Positions 1-12,337 of a stretch of DNA of 64,000 bases are shown piece by piece (the stretch's first letter is position 1; every line of letters starts with the position of its first letter). Below the pieces are notes generated by a model that was not told the DNA's origin, made no database searches, and saw nothing but the letters and a program-made list of their open reading frames with translations. Source of the stretch: Atherinomorus stipes (taxonomy: Eukaryota; Chordata; Actinopteri; Atheriniformes; Atherinidae); contig JALJCO010013732.1 in the NCBI GenBank assembly GCA_023101725.1, forward strand, positions 1-64,000. The letters are read 5' to 3'. Position numbers and translations under genes: made by a program.

Positions 1-399
1 GAATCAAACTCACTGAATTTAATGCAGGGTCTAAATCAGCCTGACTGGGTATTATGCCAACATTGACTTGCTCATCTACTTCAGTAATTGCTACTGAAAG
101 CAAGATATGGATGACCTCACTGGCTGAGGACTGAGCAGAATTTTAATTCCTGGAAGAGATGGTGGAAATCCTCAGCCAGCTTAAAACAAGAGAACTTCAT
201 GGTGTTTAGTCGGCAGAATCTTCTGTGGAGCGTAGTATTGTGTAGTCGGCGTGCTCAATTTTCTATAGAAGGAAGTTAAGGTATTCAACTTTCAGTATCA
301 AAATTTTGTCTTCAAGGTTTCAGTGGATTTGAGCTTTAAACAGCTGTAACTTCTGTTAATGTATTTTTAGGACAGTTTCACTTGAATTCAAACAAAATT

Positions 400-560
400 C
401 TGGCTGTGAAACTCTGAGGTAAGTTTCCAGGTGTAATAGGATTTTTTATTTTTACAAAATTTGAAGAACTTCAAACAGCACCCACGCATTAAAATGTAAG
501 TCATTCACAAAGAAATGCTGTTAGCCCATGGTGCAATGAAACAGCATTTAACTAGAAAAG
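400..560. repeat. duplicated block, copy 1 (see 4155-4335)
   Basis: This block and 4155-4335 share the order gctgtgaaact, gaggtaagtttccaRgtgta, ttacaaaatttga, attaaaatgta, tagcccatg and a long match ending in catttaactaga, with small indels between. The copies are about 3.8 kb apart in direct orientation. Both contain a minus-strand AATAAA (forward tttatt at 445-450 here). A segmental duplication or an unrecognised repeat family are both possible. Confidence 0.75.
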
Positions 561-1446
561 CACTGAGTGCATACCTACACCAAGCAGCCTGACTCCCTTA
601 TTTTTGTGTTCTGGATTATAGTATCTGGATCTGGGCCAACTTTTGAAACATTGAACTCATTGTATTTTTTTTTTTTTTTTTAACCAAAGACTCGGGCCAT
701 TTATATGGAGTTGTATGGAAAAATTCCCAAAATGTGGCCTATTCGGGTAATGTTCATGAAAGACTGTTTAGACTTTGGTAAGGAGGTTTGATGCTCACCA
801 TGGGGTGTCAGTTATAACACACAGGACTCACTTGTACAGTTAACTGTCTTTACTGGTCACTCTTAATCACAACAGCACAGTCATGCAATAAACGACAGGC
901 TTACAGGTGAGGAATTCCATTGCTAGTTAAGGTGAATGCCTGGATGAAAGTCTGTGTGGTCTATAAACACAGAAATACAAAGCCATGAGGAATATTCGTT
1001 AGGTAAAGAAAGACATTCGAGGAATTAATTATAAATCCCTTTACAGTTAGGACTAAACGTGCTATCTGTTCTAGGCTAACAGTTACAGTAACTGGCATGT
1101 AACAAGTCAACTAGCTTAATAGCATAAAAAAACACATGGTGAATGGAGGAGCACTTGTGAATAAGCAAATCAGTTTAACATTAAAGGCTAAATTAACATC
1201 CTGTTCAGGCAGCAATAAAAAGTTACTTACAGTTCTTCACAGACATACACAGTTCACCATATTCAACTGGCAAGAAGTCTGTCCAACAGTCTTCTCTCCT
1301 TGTGCTCGCTGCTGCTCATGACTTTCATTTCTGCATCCTGACATCATGTGCTCAGTCAGTCCAGCAGCTGCACACTTCTGCCACAAGGGGGCACTCATGC
1401 CTCATCAACAGCCTTTCCACTATAGCCAATCTCACAATGATAAAGA

Positions 1447-1610
1447 ATCCTTCAAAACATTCCTGGATCCAGAAGGTGATCCGGATAACCAACGAAATTT
1501 ATGAGTTTATCCTTGGGTCGAGGCACACAGCTGGTGAAAATTTCAGGTCAATCTGCCCAGCACTTTTTACCATAAAGTTGCTAACAGACGGAGAGACGGA
1601 CGGATGGACA
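1447..1610 (-). repeat. interspersed repeat, copy 1 (inverted relative to 16242-16390)
   Basis: Contains cctggatccagaaggtgatc, cacacagctggtgaaaattt and a stretch reading, on the minus strand, into the same words as 16242-16390. The family was not identified. It lies in noncoding DNA. Confidence 0.7.
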
Positions 1611-1765
1611 CACAAACCAATGCTACCGAAAACATTACCTCCGTGGCAGAGGTAAGGAGAAGGTCCCGCCTGCGGTTTGGAGGACGAGGCAGAGTTGGAC
1701 ATTACAAGTGTATCTATCTATCTGTATCACCACGGAGAACCCTTTATTATGTTGACACTGTGACA

Positions 1766-1839
1766 CTGCTTCCCATTGCAATGACTAGGTTTTACCTCTT
1801 CTCTGCTTCCCATTGCAATGACTAGGTTTTACCTCTTTT
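1766..1839. repeat. 37-bp direct tandem duplication
   Basis: Two nearly identical adjacent 37-bp units, 1766-1802 and 1803-1839, each starting ctgcttcccattgcaatgac. No function is visible; the near identity suggests a recent slippage or replication event. Confidence 0.9.
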
Positions 1840-2299
1840 CTGCGTAGTTCTGCGTGTGTTTGTATGATCTGAGGATATTTAAGCCACCTGCGGGTCCTCC
1901 TGTAGGGAATTGCTTGTTTTGTTTTCCGACAGAGACCTTGGAATGTTGTTTAGGGATTGCTGTGCAGATGTACCAGTGAACTGTGTAAGTGGATTCATGT
2001 TTTCTCTCCTCTCTCTCTTCCTCTTCCTTACTCCTTTCTCTCTGTTCCACTTTCTATCATTACCACTGTTAACTTTCATTTCTCCCTTGTCAGGCCCAGC
2101 AGTATCATATGGAATGCTGTTATAGACAAATGTTTAATTAAAGAAATAAAATGAATAAACAGGATATCAAGTGGAGCCTTACGTTCATAAAGCTCCGTTT
2201 GGTAAAGCAAAACTGTTTCAACAAAATAAAGCAATCAGATTTCCATTCTGCTTGCTTCGATGCTGGACAGGACAAGTAAAAAAACAACAAAAAAAAAAA

Positions 2300-2535
2300 C
2301 AAGTGTATCTATCTGCTGCTTGCAACCCAGTGGGCGTGTTCTATAGTAGGCGTGTCCTATAGTGGGCGTGTCGCATTGTGGGTGGGTCTGGTTAGGTTTA
2401 GGGCAAGGGTCAGGGGTAGGGCTAGATTTTACCCTGCTCTCATTGGCCTGGTGGGCGTGTCATTGAGTACCGTCACACGACGACACGCCCACTCTATGAC
2501 ACGCCCCTGTCTTGCGAGCTGCAGATAGACCCTTC
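2300..2535. mobile_element. nonautonomous TIR element (MITE-like)
   Basis: The left end reads aagtgtatctatctgctgct and the right end, reversed, reads aagggtctatctgcagctcg, giving inverted ends of about 23 bp with mismatches. Between them are repeated words such as gtgggcgtgt and a short degenerate ggttaggtttaggg stretch. No coding capacity. Superfamily not assigned. Confidence 0.65.
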
Positions 2536-2677
2536 TCGGACATTAAGCTGGGTCGGACGTCTGACTCCGCCCACATTACCGTTCACTAACTGTCCACGCC
2601 CATCGGATGTCCAACGCCGGCGCCGCCTAATATCCATCTCCGGCAATCCGCAGGCGGGGGTACTTGGAGGTAAGTAG

Positions 2678-3290
2678 ATGATTGCACTATTTGGTGTATC
2701 AACAGAGCCGCTTCCCTCCCTGCATGTGCCCTTTATAGCCTTAGTCACCCTCCTAGCCAGACGTTTGATACTGTTCAAGTGGAAATCTTCTACTGCCCCA
2801 GCACACATAATATGGATAAGAGAGATCCTAAATTGTATTAATTTGGAAAAAAAAAATAGAAGCATAAAGAATGGCTCCCTAAGAAATTTTAAAAATATTT
2901 GGGACCCTTTCTTCAAATATGTGCAGGAACTAGACCTTCGTGAGATCCCCTAATGGCAAATTAGGAAACCTGTCCAAGATTTGTATAATATGCACCAGAC
3001 TGACCAACATTACATCCAGATAGCTCTTTTTTAATATTATTATTATTTTTTTATTATTATTATTATTTTGATTAATATTTATGCTTTAGAATAGTTTTGG
3101 TCTTATGCTGTCCTTAATTTAAATCCCCCTTTGTTTTCTTGTTTTGTTTTGCTTCGTGATTACTGCTGTATTGTCCTTTATAATACTGTCTTGCTCATAT
3201 TGTTATCTTGTCAAATTTTGAAGCTCTGAAAACATTAATGAATAGACTGTACAAAAAAAGTAAATTAATAAAATCAATACTTTTACTCCT
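2678..3290 (+). mobile_element. 5'-truncated L1/Tx1-like LINE remnant
   Basis: An open stretch encodes LARRLILFKWKSSTAPAHI followed by KNIWDPFFKYVQEL, which resembles the extreme C-terminus of L1-type ORF2 proteins (ARR-x-IL-x-x-WK ... W-x-PF). After a stop near 2951 comes an AT-rich tail resembling an L1 3'UTR, ending near aataaaatcaatac at about 3280. Only the last part of ORF2 is present, so it is a dead insertion. Confidence 0.6.
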
Positions 3291-4154
3291 TTTACCTGAG
3301 CATCCTCGTTACTTATTACAAAATAAGGAGGAACATGATGGACAATTTTTGTTTTGTTGTTGTGGGACTAGTAGCCAATGATAGTGGAGATACAGACAGC
3401 AAGACGTTATCAGTGGTTTACCCCGATGTGCTGCAGATGAAAGCAGCGGCCTGCGGGTAAATGTCAAATTAATGGTGGCATTATTGTGTCAGGAGTCTCA
3501 GATATTTTTGTATGTGGTTGGGTTTATGTAAGGAGGTTTTGAAGCTCCTTTACGCTTCGCAAGTTAAACAAAACTTAAAAACTAAATTAAACAGGAATAA
3601 AGAAAATGCTAAACTCAAACTTCTGATTGCGTTTTATGAATAGTACTTTTTACTTTTGATACTTAAAGTTATACCGTGTAACTTTTGGCCACTATGAACA
3701 CTAAACCTGTAACTTCCCACAGGTGCCACAACCGTCTCAAAATTAAACAGTCTCAGTCTGTATTTTGGAAAAGTGTTGCAGACCACAAAGGTTGATTTTT
3801 AAGTCATCAATCCATTAATCAAAGAGCTCCAGGTTACATGATCCAATGAAAGACGGCCCGCTCCTGAGAAGTTACAATGCCTGGTTTTTGAGAGTGGCAG
3901 CCCCCTCGGAGCAACGACATGCGTCAAGTAACAATATTGACCACAGAAATCAGCTAAGTTACTTATATTAATAATAATATTAGAATATAATGTATCACAA
4001 TATTTGGCTGGCATTGGGTTAAAAAAAATACACAGTATCACTTTAAGTAAAGAAAATACAAGCTACTTTTTTTACTTTTACTCATGTAGGCTAAAAACCT
4101 TATGACCAAGATTGTGATATTGAAAGATATTGAAATTGTGTGTGAAGTAGAGTG

Positions 4155-4335
4155 TAATCAGGTGCTGTGAAACTTGCAAAAAACAGAGGTAAGTTTCCAA
4201 GTGTAATAGGATTTTTCATTTATTCCTTTTTACAAAATTTGAAAAACTTTATAAACAGCAACCACTCATTAAAATGTACAGTCACTAAGAAAAGCTGTGC
4301 TAGCCCATGATGCAATGAAACAGCATTTAACTAGA
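4155..4335. repeat. duplicated block, copy 2
   Basis: Second copy of the block at 400-560. It lies about 530 bp past the stop of the minus-strand Ig-like gene and contains a minus-strand AATAAA at 4219-4224, so it is plausibly that gene's 3'UTR end. Confidence 0.7.
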
Positions 4336-4867
4336 GTGGTAATATCTATTCCACATTTGTTAGCTTCACTCACAGAGAGGTAATGTAAACAAACTTGTCT
4401 ATTATGCACTCAAATTATGGCACAAATATATAGCAAATATTTTTTTTAAAGTAATGTGAGGTATCATTTGTGTCACCACTGTAAAGGACTGATGGCCTGT
4501 CCAGGTTGTAGCCAGCTTCTTTTCAAATAGCAATAATTCAAAATCAATAAATGCAGTTCATTATGCATTTAGTTTTTGTCAGACATACCCAATAAAATAT
4601 AGAAAACATTCAATGAAAAAAAATCATCTTTTCATCAATCCAGACCAAAGTACGCAAAGTCTATATAGGCATCATGCCTCCATCACTTCTCTCTCAAACC
4701 CAAAAGGATAATTACAGTTAACTGAGAAAGAAAAAAGTATTTTCTACACAGTGCAGGATACAGAACACATGAAACCCTTTCATGTCTGTCCATGTGTCAA
4801 CATAATCTGCGTGATACTTTCTTGCTACCTATATAGTCCCTACCCTGTATGTTTACAGAAACACTCA

Positions 4868-7800
4868 TTACAGAAAGTTAAGTTTATCGGATGTGTAAAC
4901 GTCATGTGAGGGTGTGTCTGAACTGAGGAGGGTAGCAGAGGGAAAGCTGAGTCCTTTCAGCTCAAACCTCGGCTCAGTGTCTGAGGACAAAAGGTTGAGG
5001 CCAGATGAAGGAGCAGGTGCAGATACCTGATGTCCTGGAGGTGTGACCTGAAGACAGCAGACAAAAAAAATACATAAGTGTGAAAAAAAAACTGAAATGG
5101 CAAAAGTCAATTTTAGAATATTTTTGTCAATATGGTTTAGAGATTACTTAAAGGGACTTGAGGCAGGAATTTGAAAAAACAAACAAACATGAAAGTCCCT
5201 TTTTTTCATACTAATGGGTGATGAAGCGCTAAATACCAAAAATAACGTTTCCACCCATGTTTCTCTCCGTTGCCTTGAACAGGCTGTGTGCTGCAAAATG
5301 CGCTGCAATTCGGTGTCCGAATTTCCCGCGCTGCCCTGCGGACGTGACGTCAAATGACCTACATCCGCAGTTTTGATGCAGGAAAAAGACGGTCGCGTTA
5401 AATTAAAACCCTGTAAGAGATAGTTATGAATTATTCTGCCGTCAGAATACGATCCAGATCAACTGAAAGACCACTAAAAAGTGTAACTACGAAAAAAAAG
5501 GTGAGTAAACAACATTATAGCTTCAGTTTGTGCACGCTCCCGTGACTGCTTGGCTCGTGGCTGCAGTTACCTTAAGCGCCAGTCGCAGCAGTCGCGAGTT
5601 TCGTTTCTTAATCTTGCCTCAAGTCCCTTTAAAAAAATCTTTTGTTAGTTTTGACAATCGTTTATATCTTTACTTCCATCATACTCTTTGTGCTCTGGTA
5701 ATAGAAAGAAAGTTGACACCAAAGCACCTCACAAATGTGAGCTGTGCTTAAAGTGTTGATCCAACCCACTGGGGGTCAGACGAAGACAGAATCTTTGTGG
5801 TCAGAAGGCTGTTCTGGTCATTTTTTAGTTAACAGTAGTGGCACTTTGTTGAGAAATGTCTTAAATTTGTAGCCACTCTCTTCATTGAAGCTACCATCTA
5901 CCAGCAAAGTTGGGAAATTGGAAACTATATTGATAATCGTGGATTAGATTTATATCACGCTTTTCAAGGCACTCAAAGCGCTCACATTTGATCCATTATT
6001 CTTTCACTCCAAATACTTGGTGATGGTAAGCTACGTATGTAGCCACAGCTGCCCTGGAGCAGACTGACGGAAACGTGGCAGCCATTTCACTGCTATGGCC
6101 TCTTCAACCACCACCGGAACATTCACACACATTCATACACCAGTGGTGCCCCCACTGGAGGCAAGGAGGGTTAAGTGTCTTGCCCAAGGACACAACGACA
6201 GTTGGCTGGGGGATCGGGATTCGAACTGCCGATCCTTCCATCATTCCCTGACCTGCTACCACCTGAGCCACTGCCGCCCCGTTACTATGAGGTTTCATAT
6301 GCATAATTTATGGACTTTGTGGTAATATTAGATCATATATAAAGATTTGACGTTATTTCCATTATTCGTTTACATAAAAAAAAAACTTTATCTCTAACAT
6401 TTATTTATGAGTTATTTGCACTGTTATTGCAACTTTGGTCTCTCAGATATTTGATCATGGTTATGTGCTAAAAAAAGAGACAAAAATGAGAGCTTGTACC
6501 TCTAAAAAGATTTGTGTCAGACTGAGCAGTAATGAGTTTTAGGGTTTTTTTGTTTGCTGGTACACATGACGGTTGGAGAGCTCATGGTTCTTCTGACTGG
6601 GTTAATTGTTTCAGAGACAAATAAAAATGTTTATTGACGCAGTGGATCTCCTGAAGTTCCATGTATTTCATTGTGTTGTTAAATAAATCAACATAAAGAT
6701 TGTTTTTTTTGTGGAAGACACATTTTTCTGCATCAGCCATAAGCTCTGGACTTAGATAGGTTTTTCACTTACAGTGCGAAACTTCATCAACTGTTAATCT
6801 CTTATGTGGACACCATGTTAAATTTCAAATATATTATGAATTTAATGAGCACTGGTCCTGTGATGGACTGGTGGCCTGTCCAGGATACAAAAATAATTGT
6901 CTGCTTTATGCCACAGTTTTGCATGGTGTAATTCAAAATCTTCCATTAGTACTACAAATCAAGCTAACACAGAAAACTGTGATAACACAGAGGAGGATTT
7001 GAGCAGTTAAGACGATTACAGTGTAAAGGAGCAGAAGCTTTATTTATTGTTTCAAGACTTATTTTGACTCAGATACAGGAACTTATGACACCTACCTGTG
7101 GTTCAAGAAAGGTACTTGTAGGTCCTTTTGAGACCGCTGATTTTACTGTCTGATGAGGAAAAGCTGAAGGATATTGTGCATTTAATGGTCTTGGATCTGT
7201 GGACAGATCTACATCCTGTAATTATAACAAGGAAAATAACATTTAAAAAAAAAATCAAACTTAAAGTAAAGCACTTTGTCCGATGGTCCATCCATTGGTC
7301 ACTTCATAGGACATACAAAAATGCCTGCTCGTGCTACATAAACAGAACATGACTGTGACATGCCCCATCAATCAAAGATCAGGCTATGATATTTTAAGTG
7401 AGAAGAAACTTTTAATACTAAGAATTTTCTACTCTAGGACTGCTATTGTTTTAAGGAAAAGTTGCAAAGTTTTAGAGACTTGTAACATACTCCAGTATCA
7501 CAATAACACACTTATCTATGGTTGAAATTTTGAATTTCAAGTATTTCAGTAAGTACTCAACAAAAAGTTAAAAGGAATACTTACAGGAGAATACCTTACA
7601 AGTGCTCCTGAAGTCTGAGAAGCAGACTTGTCCTTAAGGCAGCACTTCTTCACAAAACAGAAACTGCAACACCCAAAAACCACCAGACCGACAATCGCAA
7701 GGGCAAATTGAATATATATAGAATAATTATGAGTTTCTGTATGAAAAGGGAGATATAAGAGGAATGGGTTATTTTAGTTTAAATAACCAGAAAATTTCCT

Positions 7801-10800
7801 CACATAAGAAGAAATGTGCCAGGGCTCACCAGAGATAACGTTCAAATGTACAATCAGAGCCAGGTGTCCTTCTGGGTCTCTGAACTCAAAGATGCCCGTA
7901 TCCTCATATTCCAAAAACCGAATTTCAATGAATTTTCCTCGGGCATAAATTCTACTGGAGAACCTGTTGTAATATTTCCAGATCTCAACACCCTCTTTTA
8001 TCAGAGTTATACGTTCTTCTCCATCCTCAGGCTTATAAGTAAGAGTCCACGGACCACCAGTCCTAGGATATTCGATGAAGATTGTATCTTCCTCCTTTTT
8101 ATCAACATACTTGTTGTTCTCTGTATATGAATAATATTCCATGAGAACATGTAATCTGGTGCACAGCAGTGTAAACTCTAACATGCATCAAGTTCCCAGC
8201 ATCACCTTTCACTGTGAGATGAAGCCTTGACTCCAGAGTGTTGTCTTTTTGCCTGAAGCTGTAGTAGCCATTGTCTGCCTGTGTGGGGTGAAAGATCATG
8301 AACACATTTTTGTTCACTTCTCCTCTCTTTCCAACATTGACCTGTGGATCTGAATGATTCCACAGGATTATTGACTGGTCCAGACTGTGAATGGGATTAA
8401 ACTCCAGGAATTCAGCCTGTTCTGGGACATCATACTCCAGAGAATTTCCATATAACCTACTGAACTCCTTAGTGCAATCTGAAAATGAATATGAAGAACA
8501 CATGATAAACATTAATCAATAACCTGAATTAAATCCTTTTTTTTTTTAATACAACAGAAAATTAAATGGATTTTTTTTTCCTTTAAAATTTGCTCAAAAC
8601 TTTAACTGTTCTCACCCTTCGTTTCCAGTCTGAAAATATCATGTCGTGTGTCACCTAATGCAATTGCAAACCTTCCATCATCTTTTTCAGTCACTTGAGT
8701 AAAATAAACATTTCCAGAATAAACTTTCATACGTGGCTCCAGTATCTGCATGGTAGAAAACACAAACATTAATTCAGGACAGAGAATAAATTCAACTCAG
8801 ACTCAAACACAACTGGTTCCAAACAGAAATTTCATGAACAGTTGAAGGTTATACAGTAAGCGCACAAAGAAAACAACATGTACAAAAACAAGTAGATTTC
8901 AATAATTATTTTTATCAAACACTTTTCAAGTCACACTGATCTAAAGTACTCTTGAAAAAAAGTGGTTGATTTATTTAGTAATTAACAAGAGAACTTGCTG
9001 GAGTCTGTTATATTATATTTTCAAAACAGTTACATCTAGATTTATTCCCAGTCTATTGTGAGAAGAGGGTAGTGGCCTGATAAAACCCAAAGCATGACAT
9101 TACTATAAATCTTCTAATCAAATGTATACATTTTCAGATGATGAACAAAGAAAAATGAATACCATGTTTTTAACCTTAACAGTATGCTTCCATACTGCAC
9201 CACCCAAACCAGACCTAGTTAAAACTTGAATAGTTGATTTGAATATTTAAAATTGGCTTTATCTTATATTTCATAACAATTCTTTAGTTAAATAGGTCTA
9301 CACTTTATCACTTTTCTATCTGGTTGGCCAATGTCCATTTTCTGCAAAAAGTTTTCGAGTGTGAACTGAAGCTTGTATAAAAACACACAAATTCTTAACC
9401 TAAGTTCTCTACAGATCCCTTTTTTTGTGAGAAGCATCTCTTTCACACATTTTGTGTATAAACAGCAGTTGTTGAGACTTTAATCTTGAAAATATGTAGC
9501 TTTATTAAAGCAGTGAGGTAGAAATCATAGCATCAGAAACTGCTTACCTTCCCCCTTTCCATCACTAGTTTCTTTGGTCCCCCTTTATTTGGGATGAAAT
9601 ACAGCTGCCCAGTGAAGGCGGGGGGTGTAATATGATATGGTAGCCATACTCCCTTGCCATAACACGCAGATTTATACAGGAAACTACAAGAAGAGCCTAA
9701 AAGAGAGGCAGAAACAGGCAGAGAGAATAATGACTCAAAAGTCAAGTGGAAAACAATATGTAACTTCAATTAAATCTTACGTAAGAAGCAACTACATTGG
9801 AATTGAGGTTTATTGTTCAGCACTTGAAGCACGAATAGGCTAAAAAGGAGAAACAAGACTAAGAAAAGGCTGAAGGCAGGTGACTCAGTGTGGACTTCAA
9901 GCTGGGGTTATGCAATTAATCTAAACTTGATGGTGATTTCAATTTTCGTGTCACGCGATCTCCAAACTCATATAATCAAGTTGAAACAATTTTCCATTAC
10001 ATTTTTTGTCACACAATTTCTGCAAGTTATTCTGAAGTTGCAGTTCATTTGAGCGGCTTCCACTCCTGCAGTTTGTAGGGTGTCAACGTGAACAAAAATG
10101 TAAGATGTGGAATGCTCTTGCATTGTACTAAAGCTGAAAGTTTACTTTGGGATATATATTTTTTATATAAATAAGTATAGCCTATTTATTTTATTCTTCA
10201 AATAGAGAGAAATTGCAGAACAGGTAGTTTATTTAGGATACTTTTGTTTTCTCAGTTTTCCACATTTATTTAATGTTCAAAGTATATTTAATATATTCAT
10301 TTAACGTTTTTTACATTACAAAACAGCTGTAACATACATATTTGTAGCTTATATTCTTCAATTTGAACAATTTGAATAAATACAGCGTTTTTTTAATGAC
10401 AGAGAAATGCTAAATAAATGCATCGTATAAAACATGATCATCTAAATAATTGTGATTCCAATATTGATCAAAATAATCGCAATAGTAGTTTTTTCCATAA
10501 TCGATCAGCCCGACTTCAAGCCTATTAAAAGTAACTTTAATACTTCATGGGAATAAACATCTAGCAATAATTTACAGTCTTACAGACCTTTAATTTAAAG
10601 ATATTTTAATAAAGAAAGGTTAAGCTGTACTCCACTGATTTGCTATAATGCAGATTTTTTATTTTTAAATTGAGCATGTTAAATATGGTAATACTCAAGT
10701 CTGTAAATAATGAAACTACTATCAAACTTACAAACTTGCATACAAAATTCTCATTGAACAAACTAAATTTTCTAAGACAGGCTGAAGTAACTTACAGTAC

Positions 10801-11634
10801 AATAATTGTTCTTTTCCCCACACATCTTTATTCTAATTGTTCATTGTAAATAAGAATTTAGTTTCTTAATGTCTTTGCATGTGAAATAAAGGCAAATAAA
10901 TCAATCTAATCTTGTAAAAGAAAAATAGAAACAAAGCATCAAACAAAAGCAAAAATGTTCAAACTGATGCCGCTTTTGGTTTTTGTTCAGCTACAAGCTA
11001 ACCAGATATATTCAAAGCAGGCCTAATTTAAAAGTCAAAGTCAACTTCATTGTCAAATGTGCCACATGTTAGACATACAACACAGATGAAATTACAGTCC
11101 TAAAACCCACGGTGCATATGATAGAATATAATAAACTATAAGATAAAAATATAAAGATATAGGAATCCGCTCAGATAGCCTAGAAATCTAAACACGAAAC
11201 CCAAGTTTACTGTTGGGTTGACGGTAGATAATGTGAATGGTATTGCAATCCTATTGTAGGAAGTATTACAGTGTAATGACAATGTAAGCAATGTAGTACA
11301 TGTACAGCAAGTTTTTAGCAATGTAACAGTACAGTGGCAATAATGCAATAATGCATATGGCAGAGTTAACTGAGTAGCAGTCCCAATGGCTGCAATCGTG
11401 GAGTAGTATTGCCATTTAGTACAATGTTCTGCAGTACTGAACTGGTGCCAAGATTTATATATGAATTAGACTATCATACTTATGTCAGATGCACACGCTG
11501 CAAATGGGGAGACAAAAAATATTTATAAATAAAATAAAACAAAACCCTCAAATGTCAAACTCCTTTGTTTTGTTTGTAAGTACATTTTACTCACCAAAGA
11601 GGACACAAGAAACGGTCAAAAACACCAGAATCAT
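4868..11634 (-). CDS. uncharacterised Ig-like single-pass membrane protein A (8 exons, 444 aa)
   Basis: Exons (minus strand): 11634-11595, 9696-9548, 8745-8616, 8478-8206, 8120-7830, 7736-7585, 7215-7096, 5047-4868; total 1335 nt with all phases closing. The product has a short signal peptide (MILVFLTVSCVLFG), an Ig-like unit split over two exons (about 15-107), two single-exon Ig-like units (about 108-295), one membrane helix (FALAIVGLVVFGCCSFCFV), then about 125 cytoplasmic residues ending DVYTSDKLNFL. F-strand positions read DDGRFAIAL, ADNGYYSFR and EDTGIFEFR, with no cysteine. N-glycosylation sites include NHS in unit 2 and NYS beside the membrane. Cysteines CC, C and CC flank the inner membrane face. 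It is a clear paralog of the gene at 14394-21304. I do not recognise a named family; a cell-surface receptor or adhesion role is inferred from architecture. Start of exon 5 is the least certain boundary. Confidence 0.8.
5149..5632. mobile_element. nonautonomous TIR element, about 480 bp
   Basis: The ends are inverted repeats: left taaagggacttgaggcagga, right reversed taaagggacttgaggcaaga. The interior is GC-richer than its surroundings and carries tgacgtca at 5345-5352. It lies in the last intron of the minus-strand Ig-like gene. No transposase is encoded. Confidence 0.85.
5945..6283 (-). mobile_element. tRNA-derived SINE
   Basis: Read on the minus strand it begins ggggcggcagtggctcaggt, containing an A-box (tggctcaggtgg), followed about 35 bp later by a B-box-like cagttcgaatccc. 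The body has the words cttgggcaagacactta and agtgggggcaccactggtgt, and the 3' side has gagcgctttgagtgcctt. This is the structure of a tRNA-related SINE widespread in teleosts. It sits in the last intron of the minus-strand Ig-like gene. Confidence 0.75.
9902..10512. mobile_element. hAT-type nonautonomous element with intact 8-bp target-site duplication
   Basis: It is flanked by ACTTCAAG at 9894-9901 and 10513-10520, a perfect 8-bp target-site duplication. The ends are imperfect inverted repeats (left ctggggttatgcaattaatc, right reversed cgggctgatcgattatgg). The 611-bp interior is AT-rich with no transposase. Inserted in intron 1 of the minus-strand Ig-like gene. Confidence 0.8.
11030..11400. 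repeat. probable interspersed repeat fragment in intron 1 of Ig-like gene A
   Basis: It opens with aaagtcaacttcattgtcaa and cacagatgaaattacagtcc, wording common in dispersed teleost repeats. The following part has many degenerate caatgtaa/gcaatgta words. Family not identified. Confidence 0.45.
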
Positions 11635-12337
11635 GTCCTGCAAACAGCGGAGGAGGAAGGGGTGGTGAAAAATTGACGTCATCATTACTGGTGTTGTGCT
11701 ACTGTCTCTCACTGGCTTCCAGCAAAGCTTTCACATGTTTAAAGCTATATATGTATATATTTATTTATGTGTATTGTACTATGTTACCCTACCTGTCCGA
11801 TACCACTCAACCAAATTTCTAACACACTTTGTTGATGGCTCTTAGTTCGTTTGAAATATAAATTAAAAAACTACGAGCCATTATTTAATCATGTTTTTCT
11901 AGCAGACATGCACACACATATAAACGTATGCTTAGAAAATTCGTATTACATTACAAACCATTAGCTTTGTATGCTAAAAGGAGGAAATAAATCTGTAAAA
12001 TCTTCTCGGTGGATGAGTGACCTGCCAATTTCTATCTATATGGAGCAAACGAGGCAAAAGCAGGACATTTTTAAAGCTAAAAGGCAAGATACTCACAGCG
12101 AGTAATGACGTCCTTGACTTTTACAGCAAGGTTTGTGCGTCTTGGCATCAGGCGAAAGTATTAGATGGGCGAGGCTACAGTCTGCAGTTGGTGACACACC
12201 CTTAGATGACGGTCCCAATGTTCAGATGTCAGCTTATCATGGTCAATACCTGTTCAAGACCTAAAAGAAAGTTGGGTTAGTTATTGCTTATACAGTAGGC
12301 TATATTATTATATACAGTTGTGCTTAAATGTAGCCTA

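Larger units (their letters stand above)
1..4867. other. repeat-rich intergenic stretch, no gene recognised
   Basis: No exon series with splice phases and protein resemblance could be assembled here on either strand. It holds one copy of an interspersed repeat, a 37-bp tandem duplication, a TIR element, a 5'-truncated LINE and a duplicated block (400-560 and 4155-4335), listed separately. The part just left of 4868 should be 3'UTR of the minus-strand Ig-like gene, since a minus-strand AATAAA lies at 4219-4224. The short open frames present are not supported by anything else. Confidence 0.6.

Noticed and set aside
2380..2425. Interstitial telomere repeat
   Set aside because: The ggttaggtttaggg words are few and degenerate and fall inside a TIR element, so they are better explained as element sequence.
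2494..2916. 140-aa minus-strand frame as a gene
   Set aside because: It spans the edge of a MITE and the antisense of a LINE remnant; no family resemblance.
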